DNA of 22,426 bases from Albugo candida (GCA_905220665.1 CAJNAR010000109.1:1-22426); one strand, 5' to 3'. Shown: positions 10,641-20,404, numbered from the stretch's first letter. Made by a program: numbers and translations. Notes: generated by a model not told the origin, from the sequence alone.

Positions 10641-11796
10641 TTTAAGAGTATGATGCGGATAGAAACGATAAACTACTCAGTTGCTTGACAGCTGGTATTA
10701 TGTGATTATGACTTACCCATAATCGGTAATACCGAAAGCCGCAAAAGGTAGAAAAGAAGTATCATTAAGTGGCAAAGTGCCGAATGACTAGCAAGCATGT
10801 TTCATCTGATGCGCGTGTTCGTTCTCGCTGATGAATGCTGCAGGTACGGCAAGTGGTTTAGAATTTTTTGACTTGGTTACATCGCTACTGCCATCGCAAC
10901 CTTAGAAATCATATTGCTACAATCTTAGAAAAGAAGGGCGTAGATGCTTATTGCTGGAAGGATGGATGTATACAAGTACTACAAGGATGTATTATATAAA
11001 TTACCTAGAGGACTGGGATGCATGACCAAGTGGCAGAGCCACTCCCTTGTCACCAGTATATGTTCTATTGATGATAGCATAGGCAGTAAGCAGTAGAGAT
11101 AGCATTGACACTTTGATCGTAAATGTAAATAAAGAAAGAAGGAGCGACCAGGGCTGTAATTTGATAACGAAGAGAGTAAGTGTTGGCTTCACACTTGAAT
11201 GCGTGGAACTTTATTAGAAATCTCAGGAAAATGAGTCGCATTTTATCAAAAAGCTTAGGAAATGCGTGGTATCTTTTGCAAAATCGCGTAGGAGTATCTT
11301 GTGAATCGTACGGAGATGCGTTCGACTTGGTGAAAATTTGAGAACAACGCGCAGGTGAGAAGCCTTGGGGAAATATGTAGGATTTATAAGGGAATCAGAA
11401 GTCGAAAATAACTCAACCGGGTAAATGTCTGTTGACGAAGCTTTAACTTCCTGCTCGGGTCAAGATTTTCACCTATTCATTTGCCTCGTTTCTTGCATTT
11501 TCGAGAATCCTTTTTCATGCATTTAAGAATGAACAAAGCAGCACAAACATCATGTCTTCGTTTCCTGTCCAGGAGTTTCCACCTGATTAAGGCGTAGCCT
11601 ACCTAATTTTGTCCTGATACAATAAAAGTATAGAGGTTTTCTGTAGTTCCTTCGTTAGGCTCGAAGTTGTACAGTATTAAATATGGAACACTCGCAAATA
11701 GCACACTCTCATCCTCCGAGTTACCTTGTGAATTTTGAGTGCCCATTATTCGATTCGCTTTCGGCTAAACATTTCAGTCTGGACGAATAGAGAAGA
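10641..11796. other. Spacer and upstream region of the copy-B gene
   Basis: This is homologous to copy A 1600-2648. It includes gaatgctgcagg at 10833-10844 and, near 11458-11515, the A/B pair cacctattcatttg / cacctatttatttg followed by a shared tttttcatgca. A 35-codon frame at 11683-11790 (MEHSQIAHSH...SLDE then TAG) is in phase with the gene start at 11797 and resembles copy A just upstream of its ATG (LFDSLSAKHFSLDE versus LFETLSTAHLKLDE). Confidence 0.6.
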
Positions 11797-12621
11797 ATGA
11801 ACAACATTGCTGTTCAACTGATAGGGATCATTGCATTCATGATGATCAATCCGAGTCGGCAGATGGGTAAGCATGGTCGAGCGCAGAACCGTAAGCTTGA
11901 GCCAAAGATACTGTTAAAGAAGGAATTCCAAAACTTGTGCAACTACGTCATAACCGTTTATAAGGAGCGATCAGAGCAAATCGAGTTGGAATATGATTTG
12001 CGCACTTCTGACGATCCCAAGTATATTGAGAAAAAAAAGAAATCCTTACCAAAAAATCAACGCCCGCAATGCGAGGCCATTCTTCAGAAACCAAAACTTT
12101 CATCAACTTATCAAAGTGCAGCGATAAAGGCGCATACCTGGATTAAAGAAAACCTGGATAAGGAGGGTAAAAGCAGTACTTACAATTCTTGCCTATATAA
12201 TACATAACCTTGTTCTGGCGTGTGGGCGTACATAGGCGTGACCAAGGAAAATAAATGGGAATGTATCACTGTGTTGCTACTTGTACTCGATTCACTGGAT
12301 CCAGTGTTGCGCCTTCCGTCCACGCCGGCAAGCAGTAGTGCTTCCAGTTCTACTGTAAAGAGCGAGCTTGGGGAAAACGGAATTGTCGTAAATTGGCTTT
12401 ATTCAAGAGACCCGGGTGCACGACAAAATTACGCAAAAATGCAAAGAAAGAAATCCTTAAGTGGACAGGCTCAGCTTACGACACCACAGCCATCGGAATG
12501 GACCGTCATTGGCCTTATAAATGACGAAAAAGATAAATTTAAAAATTGTCTCATAAATCATTGTATACAAACATACGGGCCATCTGCGACTGCGAGCAAA
12601 GTAACAACTCCAGCGACTTAA
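11797..12621 (+). CDS. Two-exon gene of unknown family, copy B
   Basis: Exons are 11797-12166 and 12236-12621, giving 251 residues. The 69-nt intron (gtaaaa...catag) is phase 1, as in copy A, and splicing makes a glycine codon across the junction. The N-terminus MNNIAVQLIGIIAFMMINPS matches copy A, with a hydrophobic stretch at residues 4-17. Exon 1 is longer than in A and rich in Lys and Glu; KSLPKNQRPQCEAILQK parallels A's QKLPDDQKAFWMPLIEK. Exon 2 shares PSTPASS with A's PTTPASN but is otherwise weakly similar. A TAG at 11788-11790, nine bases before the ATG, fixes the start unless the upstream frame is also used. No family is recognised. It may be a living paralogue or an early pseudogene. 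Confidence 0.55.
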
Positions 12622-13266
12622 AGAAGGGGAAGAAACAGAACAAGTAACACCAAGTGTGAAAACGAATTCTTTCGATCCAGCACAGAACAGACAATATACC
12701 ATCAAATATATTCCTTTTCGAGAAATATACGCTTTCTCCAATTAGTGCGAAGCACGGGGCTTCTAGTCTCAATGCAGAGACACTGCCTTATACAATGACA
12801 ATTGCTATATTATCGCTGCCAGTTTCAATCAAAAGATCCCTTCACAACAGGCCATACTTTCGCATGTTATCGTGACTATCTCATCTTACGTGCCCACCTT
12901 TAGCTCCATTGCCTTCCAAAAAAGACGATTCTTCGCCTGCTATCTCTACGAGTTTGCGAAGCATCAGTGCAGTGCAAGGAAAAGCTGTGAGATAACGCTA
13001 TAAAATGGGAACTTGGTTGCATCCATTGTCGACTGGCGATGTTCTGACTCGCATATATAGGCTCGCCATTCCCCAAGGAAAGATTGGCTTCATATTCAGT
13101 AATGATTTCGTGTCTATGAATGCAATAATACACCAGCGTATCGAGTCCGTGCATCGTGGTCCCGAAGCCTTCGGAATCCGAAATTACGTCAGCCACTCAA
13201 TCGCGAGAATACCAGCGACCCAAAAGCACTACGACCTTAAAGAAGTCTCAAGCTTTGTGTAAGCAT
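12622..13266. other. Intergenic stretch without a supported gene
   Basis: An 86-codon plus-strand frame starting with ATG at 13005 overlaps a minus-strand frame of similar length; neither shows family features. It may contain upstream remnants of the Ser-rich fragment that follows. Confidence 0.4.
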
Positions 13267-13372
13267 TAGCTACAGTGAAGCCTCTGAATCTGATTCTAGT
13301 CGTGATGACACTGAATCTGATACTAGTACATGTTCAAGTTCGCGTTCAAGCGTGAGAAGTAATTCTCAATGA
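13267..13372 (+). pseudogene. Ser/Asp/Arg-rich C-terminal fragment
   Basis: A plus-strand frame reads SISYSEASESDSSRDDTESD, then a Ser/Arg-rich run ending at TGA 13370-13372, 25 bp from the stop of the convergent CHDH gene. The composition resembles the tails of splicing and RNA-binding proteins, and the tail-to-tail layout is what this compact region uses elsewhere. The frame has a stop shortly upstream (TAA near 13240) and I could not find a convincing upstream exon. It could be the last exon of a real gene, a remnant, or chance. Confidence 0.3.
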
Positions 13373-13397
13373 AAAATCATGTATTATAAAATTCTTT

Positions 13398-15330
13398 CTA
13401 TCGTTGCGTATCTTTCCAGCTCGGTGGCTCATAAACTGGTACGATTTCTTTGGCCAGCGGCTCATTTCCGAGTATCACATCGGCTGCTTTCTCTGCGAGC
13501 ATGATTGTTGGAGCATTCAAATTCCCACTAACAATATTTGGCATCACCGACGCATCGACCACCCGTAAACATTCCAGTCCGTGAACCTGAAGCTGAGGAT
13601 TTACGACAGAATCACATTCTGATCCCATGCGATTCGTGCAGGAGGGATGATATGCGCTCTCTGCATGCTGACGGACCCACGCATCAATTTCTTCATCTGA
13701 TCGGACGTTAACGCCTGGTGAAATTGGATTCCCACGGTATGCGTCGAAACCCTCCTGCTCAAATATTTCGCGAGTTAGTCGAACAGCAGCTCGAATATCG
13801 ATGCGATCTTGTAAGGTGTCAAGGTAATTTGGGTCGATGATCGGATGGGCACGAGGGTCAGCACTTTGGAGCTTGATAGATCCACGGCTGGTTGCTCGCA
13901 TTGGAGAACAATGTGCTTGCATTGCGTGCACGTTTCCAGGAATCAGTTGTCCAGTAAGCGCTCCTGGTAAGAAATGATACTGCAAATCGGGCTGACATTT
14001 GCCTGGCGCACTACAGAGCACAATAAGATCAGGATGCATCACATTCAAGCATCCGATAAAATACCTTCGAATAAATCCACCTGATTCGAGATGAGCGCTT
14101 GCACCCCAACCAGTCTGAAAAAGTAGCCATTCCAAAGCGATTTGGAACATATTATGAGGATATTTCCTAATCGCTCAAGAAAGCATCAGGTCAAAATAGA
14201 ACGAGACGATTGAATTCGTACCAAGTCGCATGATGCAATGTGATCGGCTGTGTGCATTCATATTGAACGTAAAGGTCTAGATGATCTTCAAGATTTTTTC
14301 CAACAGCCGGTACATGATGCACAAGTGGTACATCGACCTGCTTCAGGTGATCAGCATCGCCCACGCCAGATAGCAGTAAGAGTTGAGGTGAGTTGATCGC
14401 ACCGCCAGAGAGAATGATCTACAAATAGTAACATCACTCAACTGATGTCTGACACTCATTTGTATTCCAGAATCAACTTACTTCCTTATTGGCTCGGATC
14501 TTGGTCTGACGACGCGTTCGGTTGCATTCGACATTGATTCCAGTGGCTCGATGACCTTGAAACTCGATTTTCGTGGTCATTGTATTGGTGATGACTTTCA
14601 GATTTGGACGTTTAATAGCAGGCCAAAGGTACGCCTGCGAAGCACTCCAACGACATCCTTTGTGGATGGTCATGTCCATCCAGCCAAATCCTTCTTGCTG
14701 ATACCCATTCATGTCGTCTGTGAAAGGATAACCAGCTTGCATCGCGGCATCAATGAACTTTTGGAATAAGATCTGATTCTTCTGATTCCCGCGTGTGACA
14801 TGTAAAGGACCTGATCCTCCACGATACGCATTCGCACCTAAAGAATGCGACTGTGATTTACGAAAGTACGGTAGACAATCGGCATAGCTCCATCCGATTG
14901 CACCACTTTTCTCCCAATCATTATAATCGTTTGCATTACCTCGAATGTATACCATTGCATTGAGAGAGGACGAACCGCCGAGCACGCGTCCTCGCGGCCA
15001 CGATAGTCTACGATTGTTCAAATGTCTTTGCGCTTGTGTGTTATAGCACCAATTGTATTTATCATTAGCCAAATTGTACGTCAATGCGGCCGGCATGTGG
15101 ATTTTCCACGAGTCCCATTGATGCATATCACTCAAACCGGCTTCCACTAATAAAACTTTATTTTGTCCGTCTTCTGTGAGTCGATTGGCAAGAACACATC
15201 CTGCAGATCCACCACCAATAATGATGTAGTCGTATTCAGCCTTTGTAGAAATAAATCGAGACGAAGCGAATGCGTATCGTAGCGGAATTCTGTCGCATTT
15301 ACTCGATATCAAGTGAATAAGAGTCTTCAT
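13398..15330 (-). CDS. CHDH: Choline dehydrogenase, mitochondrial (GMC oxidoreductase)
   Basis: It oxidises choline to betaine aldehyde with FAD, at the mitochondrial inner membrane. Exons on the minus strand are 15330-14482, 14418-14222, 14166-14065 and 14010-13398; introns are 63, 55 and 54 nt. The product is 586 residues, close to animal CHDH. Residues 1-30 are Arg/Ser/Lys-rich with no acid except Asp13, fitting a mitochondrial presequence. The FAD-binding GGGSAG is at 39-44, GMC signature 1 (PRGRVLGGSSSLN) at 112-124 and signature 2 (SGGAINSPQLLLLSG) at 287-301. Catalytic His504 (HPSCT) and Asn548 (GNLNAPT) are 44 residues apart, the same spacing as His466/Asn510 of choline oxidase. The third intron has no stop and a length divisible by three, so unspliced RNA would insert 18 residues at 383. 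The longer frame upstream begins with TTG, so ATG 15330 was chosen. The TyrRS stop is 67 bp upstream. Confidence 0.93.
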
Positions 15331-15397
15331 TGAGAGGGATTGGAGCAAATAAAACAGAATGTTGCGTGTATGATCCAATCAAAAAAATTCTATTGAG

Positions 15398-17006
15398 TTA
15401 TGCAACCTTCAGTATATGGCTGTTACGTTTCCCTGTTCGTATTAACATGAAACCGGTATCGATAATTACATCGGATTCGATCACATAATCGACGGCTTTC
15501 ACTCGAATATTATTAACATACACACCGCCAGCGAGGATCAAACGTCTTGCTTCCGCTACGGTAAAGTGGGTGAGTACGGATGGCACGACAAATTTGGAGC
15601 AAACCTTTGGATCTACATATCCCTGTGGCTGCCATTAGATCGACCAATTGCTGCTTAACGATTTCTTCATATCGTTTTATATGAACCGGAGCATCTTGTA
15701 CGAGCTGATGCAATTCTGACGATTGCAAGTGGCTAATATTCTCACTGAAGAGAGCATTTGTAGCACGTTTGGCTTTTTCCAATCCGTCCATTCCATGAAT
15801 CATTCGCATAACATTATCCGCGAGCACCTTTTGAGCCAATCGTTTTTCTGGCGCTCTTAGATGCTCCAAACAGATTCGTTGAATTTCATCCAGCTCCATG
15901 AATGTAAAGCATTTCAAATGATTTTCCACGTCGCAATCTTGAACTCTGAGAAAATATTGATAGAACGCAAACTACTTGAGTGTGAGTGCAACCCTTGTCG
16001 ATGCTGGCGTTTTCAACGTACAAAAGATGTCTTCTTGGAGTCGAGCCACAATGCATTTCCAGCCGATTTGCCATACTTTTCGCCAGAGACGGTCGTGAGC
16101 AACGATAATGTCAGTCCAAATGCTTCCTATTGACAAGATCTCATCACTTGTGACATGCAAAATCATCACAATAATTACCTCTCCTGTCGTTTTTTTGATC
16201 AAATCGCATCCACCGACAATATTTCCCCACTGATCACTGCCTCCCAATTGCACATTACAGCCATACTGGTTGAATAGATGAAGGAAATCGTACGCCTAAC
16301 ATGCACACAATTAGCTTTCATGTTATGTTTTAATTCATAACAGACTTGAAAAAGCTGATACGAGAACTCCAGAAAGCTGAGTCCATTTTCTGATTCTAAT
16401 CTTCGTTTGACGTTTTCTCGTGCGAGCATTTTGTTGATTCGAAAGTGTCTGAAACCCATACACGTCAAATTGATTGGGTTCACTTCGTGCGAGTCACAAA
16501 CCGTCCGGCATGACGCATCCACTCCATTACGGTCATTTTCCCATGCCAATCTGCATTATTAACAACGATTGCTCCAGTCACTGAGTCGCTGAGATCCAGT
16601 ACAGTCGATAACCCGTTTAAAAGGCTCTCAGCATTGCTTCGTACCATCGTATCCGATAGCAATGAACGCTCTTGTGCTCTGCCACTCGGATCACCAATCA
16701 TTCCCGTTGCGCCTCCAATCTGCTCAACATATATTCAGCATTAATGATGAGTGGAGTGAGTTCAATTACAAGAAGAATTGGACGGTATCCACTCATTTGA
16801 AAGTGACGCAATGCGATTGCTTGCAAGAGGTTTCCGATATGTAATGAGCTTGCAGTAGGATCAAAACCGCAGTAAATAGATGGAGGATTCAATAAAGAAG
16901 AAGGCAGAGATCTATTAAGCATGTGATCCATCTGTTGTCCCATGTTCTTATGTGTCATTGCGGAAATTAAGCCTCGCGCATTGAGCTTTTTGATAGCTTG
17001 ACTCAT
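15398..17006 (-). CDS. YARS2: Tyrosyl-tRNA synthetase, bacterial/mitochondrial type
   Basis: It charges tRNA-Tyr, most likely in mitochondria. Seven minus-strand exons: 17006-16770, 16719-16502, 16448-16346, 16295-16179, 16126-16022, 15971-15605 and 15555-15398. The six introns are 49-53 nt. The product is 434 residues, the usual size for this class I enzyme. The HIGH-type motif is HIGN at 56-59, following [23 protein letters not shown] is made by the first splice, [12 protein letters not shown] follows further on, and the KMSKS-type motif is KYGKS at 242-246. The C-terminal S4 RNA-binding domain is restored by the last splice ([18 protein letters not shown]). The N-terminus is basic (KK at 6-7, Arg11) but already aligns with the family, so any presequence is short. 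The p24 gene's stop lies 26 bp upstream on the same strand. Confidence 0.93.
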
Positions 17007-17032
17007 GTTTGTAATAGTGTACTGCTACACAA

Positions 17033-17822
17033 TTAAAGGACACGACGGACTTCGAGCGTGCGCCGAAGATACGAAATCTGCCATGCCGAAATCACGCAAA
17101 GAATGACCGCTTCAAGCATTGACCACCACATTACTTTTCTATGCGTCTGCTCCATCACTACTCATCCCACAAAAACGGCAGAATAAGTCTTCAACACCTA
17201 ATACGTACTTAATCTGTATTTAACGGTACCTCGATGTTGCACGACACCAAACGATTTCAAAAATGATTCCGAGTCTTTGACAGCATCCAATTGCATAATG
17301 AGATCGAGTACGAGCTTTTCCAACTTCTGAGTTTGTACTACGTGCGACATAGTTTTCAAAAGTCAATATAAAGAGAAATCACACAGTACCGATGGTCGTG
17401 GCGTCCGCATTCGAAAGAACATCGCTCAGCGGAGTGACGGAATGGAATGAGAATCCAACAAATAATTCACTCTCAGTCGCATCCGTATTATAAAAATGGA
17501 CCGAATACTCTCCATGACTTTCGACTTCTTGTGAGTAATGTCCTGCGTCGCCCGTTTTTGTGTAAATGACATTTTTGTTGGGCCCTCGTATTTCCACTTT
17601 AAGCGCATTTGGATCACCATGTATAACATCATAAGTCAACGAGATCCCGGCTTTATAGCCTTCCGTGTGGATATAAAACTCTTCTTGTGATGCGGGGTCT
17701 ATTTTACTTTGTATCCCTGCTACCAAACGCGAGCTCCCCAACATCATTACAGCGATCCATTGACTACATCGCGTTGCGTGCATTTTTCCTCTTCCGTTTC
17801 CAACGAAACTGCAGTATGTCAT
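17033..17822 (-). CDS. TMED2: p24/emp24 cargo receptor, TMED2-like (p24 beta)
   Basis: p24 proteins are type I membrane proteins that cycle between ER and Golgi in COPI/COPII vesicles and sort cargo such as GPI-anchored proteins. Minus-strand exons are 17822-17390 (or from ATG 17783), 17337-17230 and 17160-17033; introns are 52 and 69 nt. This gives 222 or 209 residues. Starting at 17783, a signal peptide ends near RLVAG, followed by the GOLD domain, a coiled-coil segment (QKLEKLVLDLIMQLDAVKD), a membrane span (MLEAVILCVISAWQISYL) and the cytosolic tail RRTLEVRRVL, close to the FEVRRVV tail of TMED2. Unusually, both GOLD cysteines are missing: EEFY replaces ECFY and YSVHFYN replaces a YxxCFxN pattern. 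The second 3' splice site (gatgag|tagtg) is the least certain. Confidence 0.88.
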
Positions 17823-17896
17823 ACCCTATCTATGACAATACCCTCTATCAATTAATCCCTTTTTAAACGCGGCAATTTGCGCAAAAGCTTTTTTCC

Positions 17897-18595
17897 TCAC
17901 AAAATCGAGCAAATGGAAGGAATACAAGCAAATCTGTCACGCACATCCCTTCTCTCTTTCGCTCTCCTATCTTCCTCCTCAATTTCATCAGCAAACTTCG
18001 TCCGTGGCTCATCGTCACGCGACAATTGGATGCTGTTTGCATTCACAATCGATTCGTACATGGACAGCTCTTCCGTCGAGATTCGTATCGTCTTTGCTTG
18101 CGCTACTGCCGTGTATACACACCTCAACACAGTATCTCCATTTCGCGCCGACATACAAAATCCGCCACAAAGCCCAAATTTCTCCACAAATTGAATATGT
18201 TTCGCCTCTGAAATGACACGATTTCCAATGAGATCGCTTTTATTCCCAATGAGATACACCGCCACATTTCTCTCAATCAAAGCAAACCAATCGTTTACAT
18301 CGCCAAATGACTGAGCATCCGTAACGTCGTAACATAAAAACGCGACATCACTTCCGTACACATACTTTGACAGCATTTTACTATCGATATTCTGCCCGCC
18401 AATGTCCCAAACTTGTAAGAGAACGCTCTGATTGCGCGGATACAAAAGCAAACGCTCGTAAAAATCGACGCCAATGGTTTGCTTGTACACGCGAATGAAA
18501 TCATTTTCCAATAAACGTGACACAATGCTCGATTTCCCTACAGATCCATTGCCGAGAAGAATCAGTTTGCACGATGGCGTCGCATGCAGCGACAT
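17897..18595 (-). CDS. RAB28: Rab28-like small GTPase
   Basis: This small GTPase of the Rab28 branch is linked to ciliary/endosomal membrane traffic in other eukaryotes. It is intronless and 232 residues. G1 is GNGSVGKSS at 15-23, switch I has YKQTIGVDF with Thr40, G3 is WDIGGQ at 63-68 (the Rab28 hallmark in place of WDTAGQ), G4 is NKSD at 118-121 and G5 is SAR at 149-151. Rab28 also explains KMLSKYVYG and the segment SIVNANSIQL. The protein ends in CSIL, a single-cysteine CaaX box instead of a double-cysteine Rab end, so prenylation by a CaaX enzyme is likely; Leu at the end predicts geranylgeranylation. An upstream in-frame TTG was rejected in favour of ATG 18595. Gln68 is present, so GTPase activity should be normal. 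Confidence 0.93.
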   Translation of the reverse strand: MSLHATPSCKLILLGNGSVGKSSIVSRLLENDFIRVYKQTIGVDFYERLLLYPRNQSVLLQVWDIGGQNIDSKMLSKYVYGSDVAFLCYDVTDAQSFGDVNDWFALIERNVAVYLIGNKSDLIGNRVISEAKHIQFVEKFGLCGGFCMSARNGDTVLRCVYTAVAQAKTIRISTEELSMYESIVNANSIQLSRDDEPRTKFADEIEEEDRRAKERRDVRDRFACIPSICSIL

Positions 18596-18917
18596 ACGAA
18601 ATGACAATAGACAAACGAACGAGAATGAATGGACGGGCGGATAGAATGCGATCTATTATCACCTAAAATTAGCTTCGCTTCCATTCGCTCGCTTGTTTGG
18701 ATGCTCCCGTAGCTGCGACAATCTGACAATGATTCAGAATTGAAAAAGAAATTCAGGTCGTGAGATCCACAAGCAATACTCTCATGTGATCTTTGATGTA
18801 CGGAGGAATGCTGCATGACATTTCTGACGCGGTCACATTGGAAGCATTGCAATGGATGACCATAAATTCCATTCTTCGATGATGATGAAGGCTGACGAGC
18901 GAGGAGATACGAAAGGA
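18596..18917. other. Intergenic region between UPF3 and RAB28
   Basis: These 322 bp hold the 3' end of UPF3 and presumably the RAB28 promoter. An open frame on the minus strand crosses it (18562-18870) and could be entered from UPF3 by an extra intron (gtttga...gtcag at about 18920-18870), but its sequence shows no family features and it overlaps RAB28, so it is not annotated as coding. Confidence 0.5.
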
Positions 18918-20404
18918 TCAAACGAGTAACGATTGCGGTTCTGTTGCGGGACGCGATTTTGGTGCAAAGACTTTTTTACGCGTCTAAAGGAAATGGTCAG
19001 ATTACGTATGATATCCAAAGTCAAAAGCTTACCTTTTCAGATTGACTGTCTTTATGCTTTGAATACGTTCCGCTTTTGCTGCCTGCGCTTTGTAAGGGTT
19101 TGACATTCGCTTCCGTCTTATTCGCACCGTTCTGTAAGCAAATATTAGTCGTCATATTCGCTTTGATATCTGATTTGCTTTCTTGTCGTCGACTCGGTTT
19201 CCGTGTCTTTGCTTTCTCTAACGTCATAATACGATATCAGGGAGTAAAAAGAATGAGCTCACCACTACGAACCGATCTTATCCTTTGATTCGACCGTTTG
19301 CGTGTCGTTTTTGATGGATTTTGATTTCTTTGTCTTTGAATCCTTTACAACAAATTATTGCTTGGAATAGAGTTATGGAGCGTGGACGTACTTCGTGCTT
19401 GCGGAAATGTTTGGTGGTGGGTTTCTTTTTGTCAAAATTGTTCCCTTTACGAGGCTGAAGAGCACAAAACTGAGCGGTGAGGATATCGATGCATTGGTTT
19501 GCTTACTCGTTCTCTTCCTTTCTTTTCGTTTAAGAACTGAACAAGCGCTGGGATCGGCTGCTCGATCCGTTCGACTTCTTGCGATGTCGAATCGACGCTC
19601 GGTTTCTGCACATTCAACGAGTGAGATTTTGAACATGCGAAAGGTACGTGCGGTTCCCACCTGAGCGGGTGCATTCAACGCTTCAATAAAGTCCAAATAC
19701 GATTGATCCTGAAAGATTTCTTCAGCATTTGTATCTCGACGTTTTCTATCGCCAGGCAGTCTCCTAGACGGAGCATAAGCCACTTCCAAATTGCGTTTAC
19801 TGTCTACGACAAAAGAAGAAATGTGATAAGCAATATGAGAATTCTTCCAATTCAAACCTTTTTGAGTGCATTCGATGGCGTATCCATTTAATGAGGCGAT
19901 AAAGTCAACAGCTTTGGCAGTATCTGACCTGAAATCCAAATACATTCTACCGGTGGTGCACGGACGCTCATTCATTCGTGTTTTTCCCATTACATAACGC
20001 CAAATCATCTTATCGGAAATGTCGTATGGAGTAAGAATCTCTCGCATTTCATCAAAGCTGACGGATGGGGGAATGTTCCGAATGAGAACTTTGCATGGTG
20101 AGGTCGTTTCTTTATATCTCGAGATTCTTGAATCCGTATTCAAAGAGTTCCCACGCCATTTTGCTGCATTCTTTCTCTTTTTCGCATCCGCTTTCTTATA
20201 TTTCGCGGCTGATCTGGACAGAAGAACACGTTCGATATTGCTGGTTTTCGTTCGTGTCGTACGCTGTTGTTCGATCGCTTTGTGAGCCGCCGGAATGAAT
20301 TCTTGGACACTGGATCCTTTGATTGTTTCAAAAGATTCTTCCTTTTCGATTCTCCCCCTTCCTCCGCGACTTTGCGGCTTCCCGCTTGGTCGATTAGTTT
20401 CCAT
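18918..20404 (-). CDS. UPF3: UPF3/SMG4 nonsense-mediated decay factor
   Basis: UPF3 bridges exon-junction complexes and UPF2 in nonsense-mediated mRNA decay. Minus-strand exons: 20404-19858, 19803-19661, 19605-19507, 19454-19392, 19342-19273, 19217-19033 and 18983-18918; introns are 54, 55, 52, 49, 55 and 49 nt. The product is 390 residues. A basic N-terminal part precedes the Smg4/UPF3 RNP-like domain at about 104-230 (CKVLIRNIPPSVSFDEM, GRMYLDFRSDTAKAVDFIAS, NLEVAYAPSRR, EEIFQDQSYLDFIEAL). A Lys/Arg-rich tail follows, with ALVQFLNEKKGRER just after the domain. KKVFAPKSRP near the end could be an exon-junction-binding motif, by position only. Intron 1 has no stop and a length divisible by three. 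Intron 3 has another acceptor 15 nt earlier (19469). The 5' site of intron 5 (gttcgt) is weak. The longer frame upstream starts with TTG, so ATG 20404 was used. Confidence 0.87.

Larger units (their letters stand above)
5964..12621. repeat. Segmental duplication, copy B
   Basis: This is the longer copy of the block at about 47-3520. Landmarks are in the same order: the decayed minus-strand gene (6060-6530), the NDUFAF7 remnant (6981-8170), the spacer segment homologous to A 1600-2350 (about 10640-11400), and the two-exon gene (11797-12621). Between 7114 and 10833 it carries about 2.8 kb more than copy A. Part of that is NDUFAF7 sequence that A has lost; the rest (8171-10600) has no match that I can see. 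Confidence 0.75.

Noticed and set aside
13005..13262. CWC22-like splicing factor coding region
   Set aside because: A few residues and the downstream Ser-rich tail are suggestive, but the frame has stops upstream and no MA3 or MIF4G motif can be aligned.
15331..15378. Longer N-terminus for CHDH beginning at 15378
   Set aside because: The first codon is TTG; ATG at 15330 gives a good mitochondrial presequence.
16480..16505. TyrRS truncated at the stop near 16480
   Set aside because: The stop lies in a 53-nt intron; splicing restores the [11 protein letters not shown] sequence of the family.
18562..18870. Extra UPF3 exon or separate gene between UPF3 and RAB28
   Set aside because: No family features, overlaps the RAB28 start, and needs a further intron with a weak donor.
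19470..19506. 37-nt version of UPF3 intron 3
   Set aside because: In frame, but shorter than the other introns; the 52-nt version has a better pyrimidine tract. Kept as an alternative.
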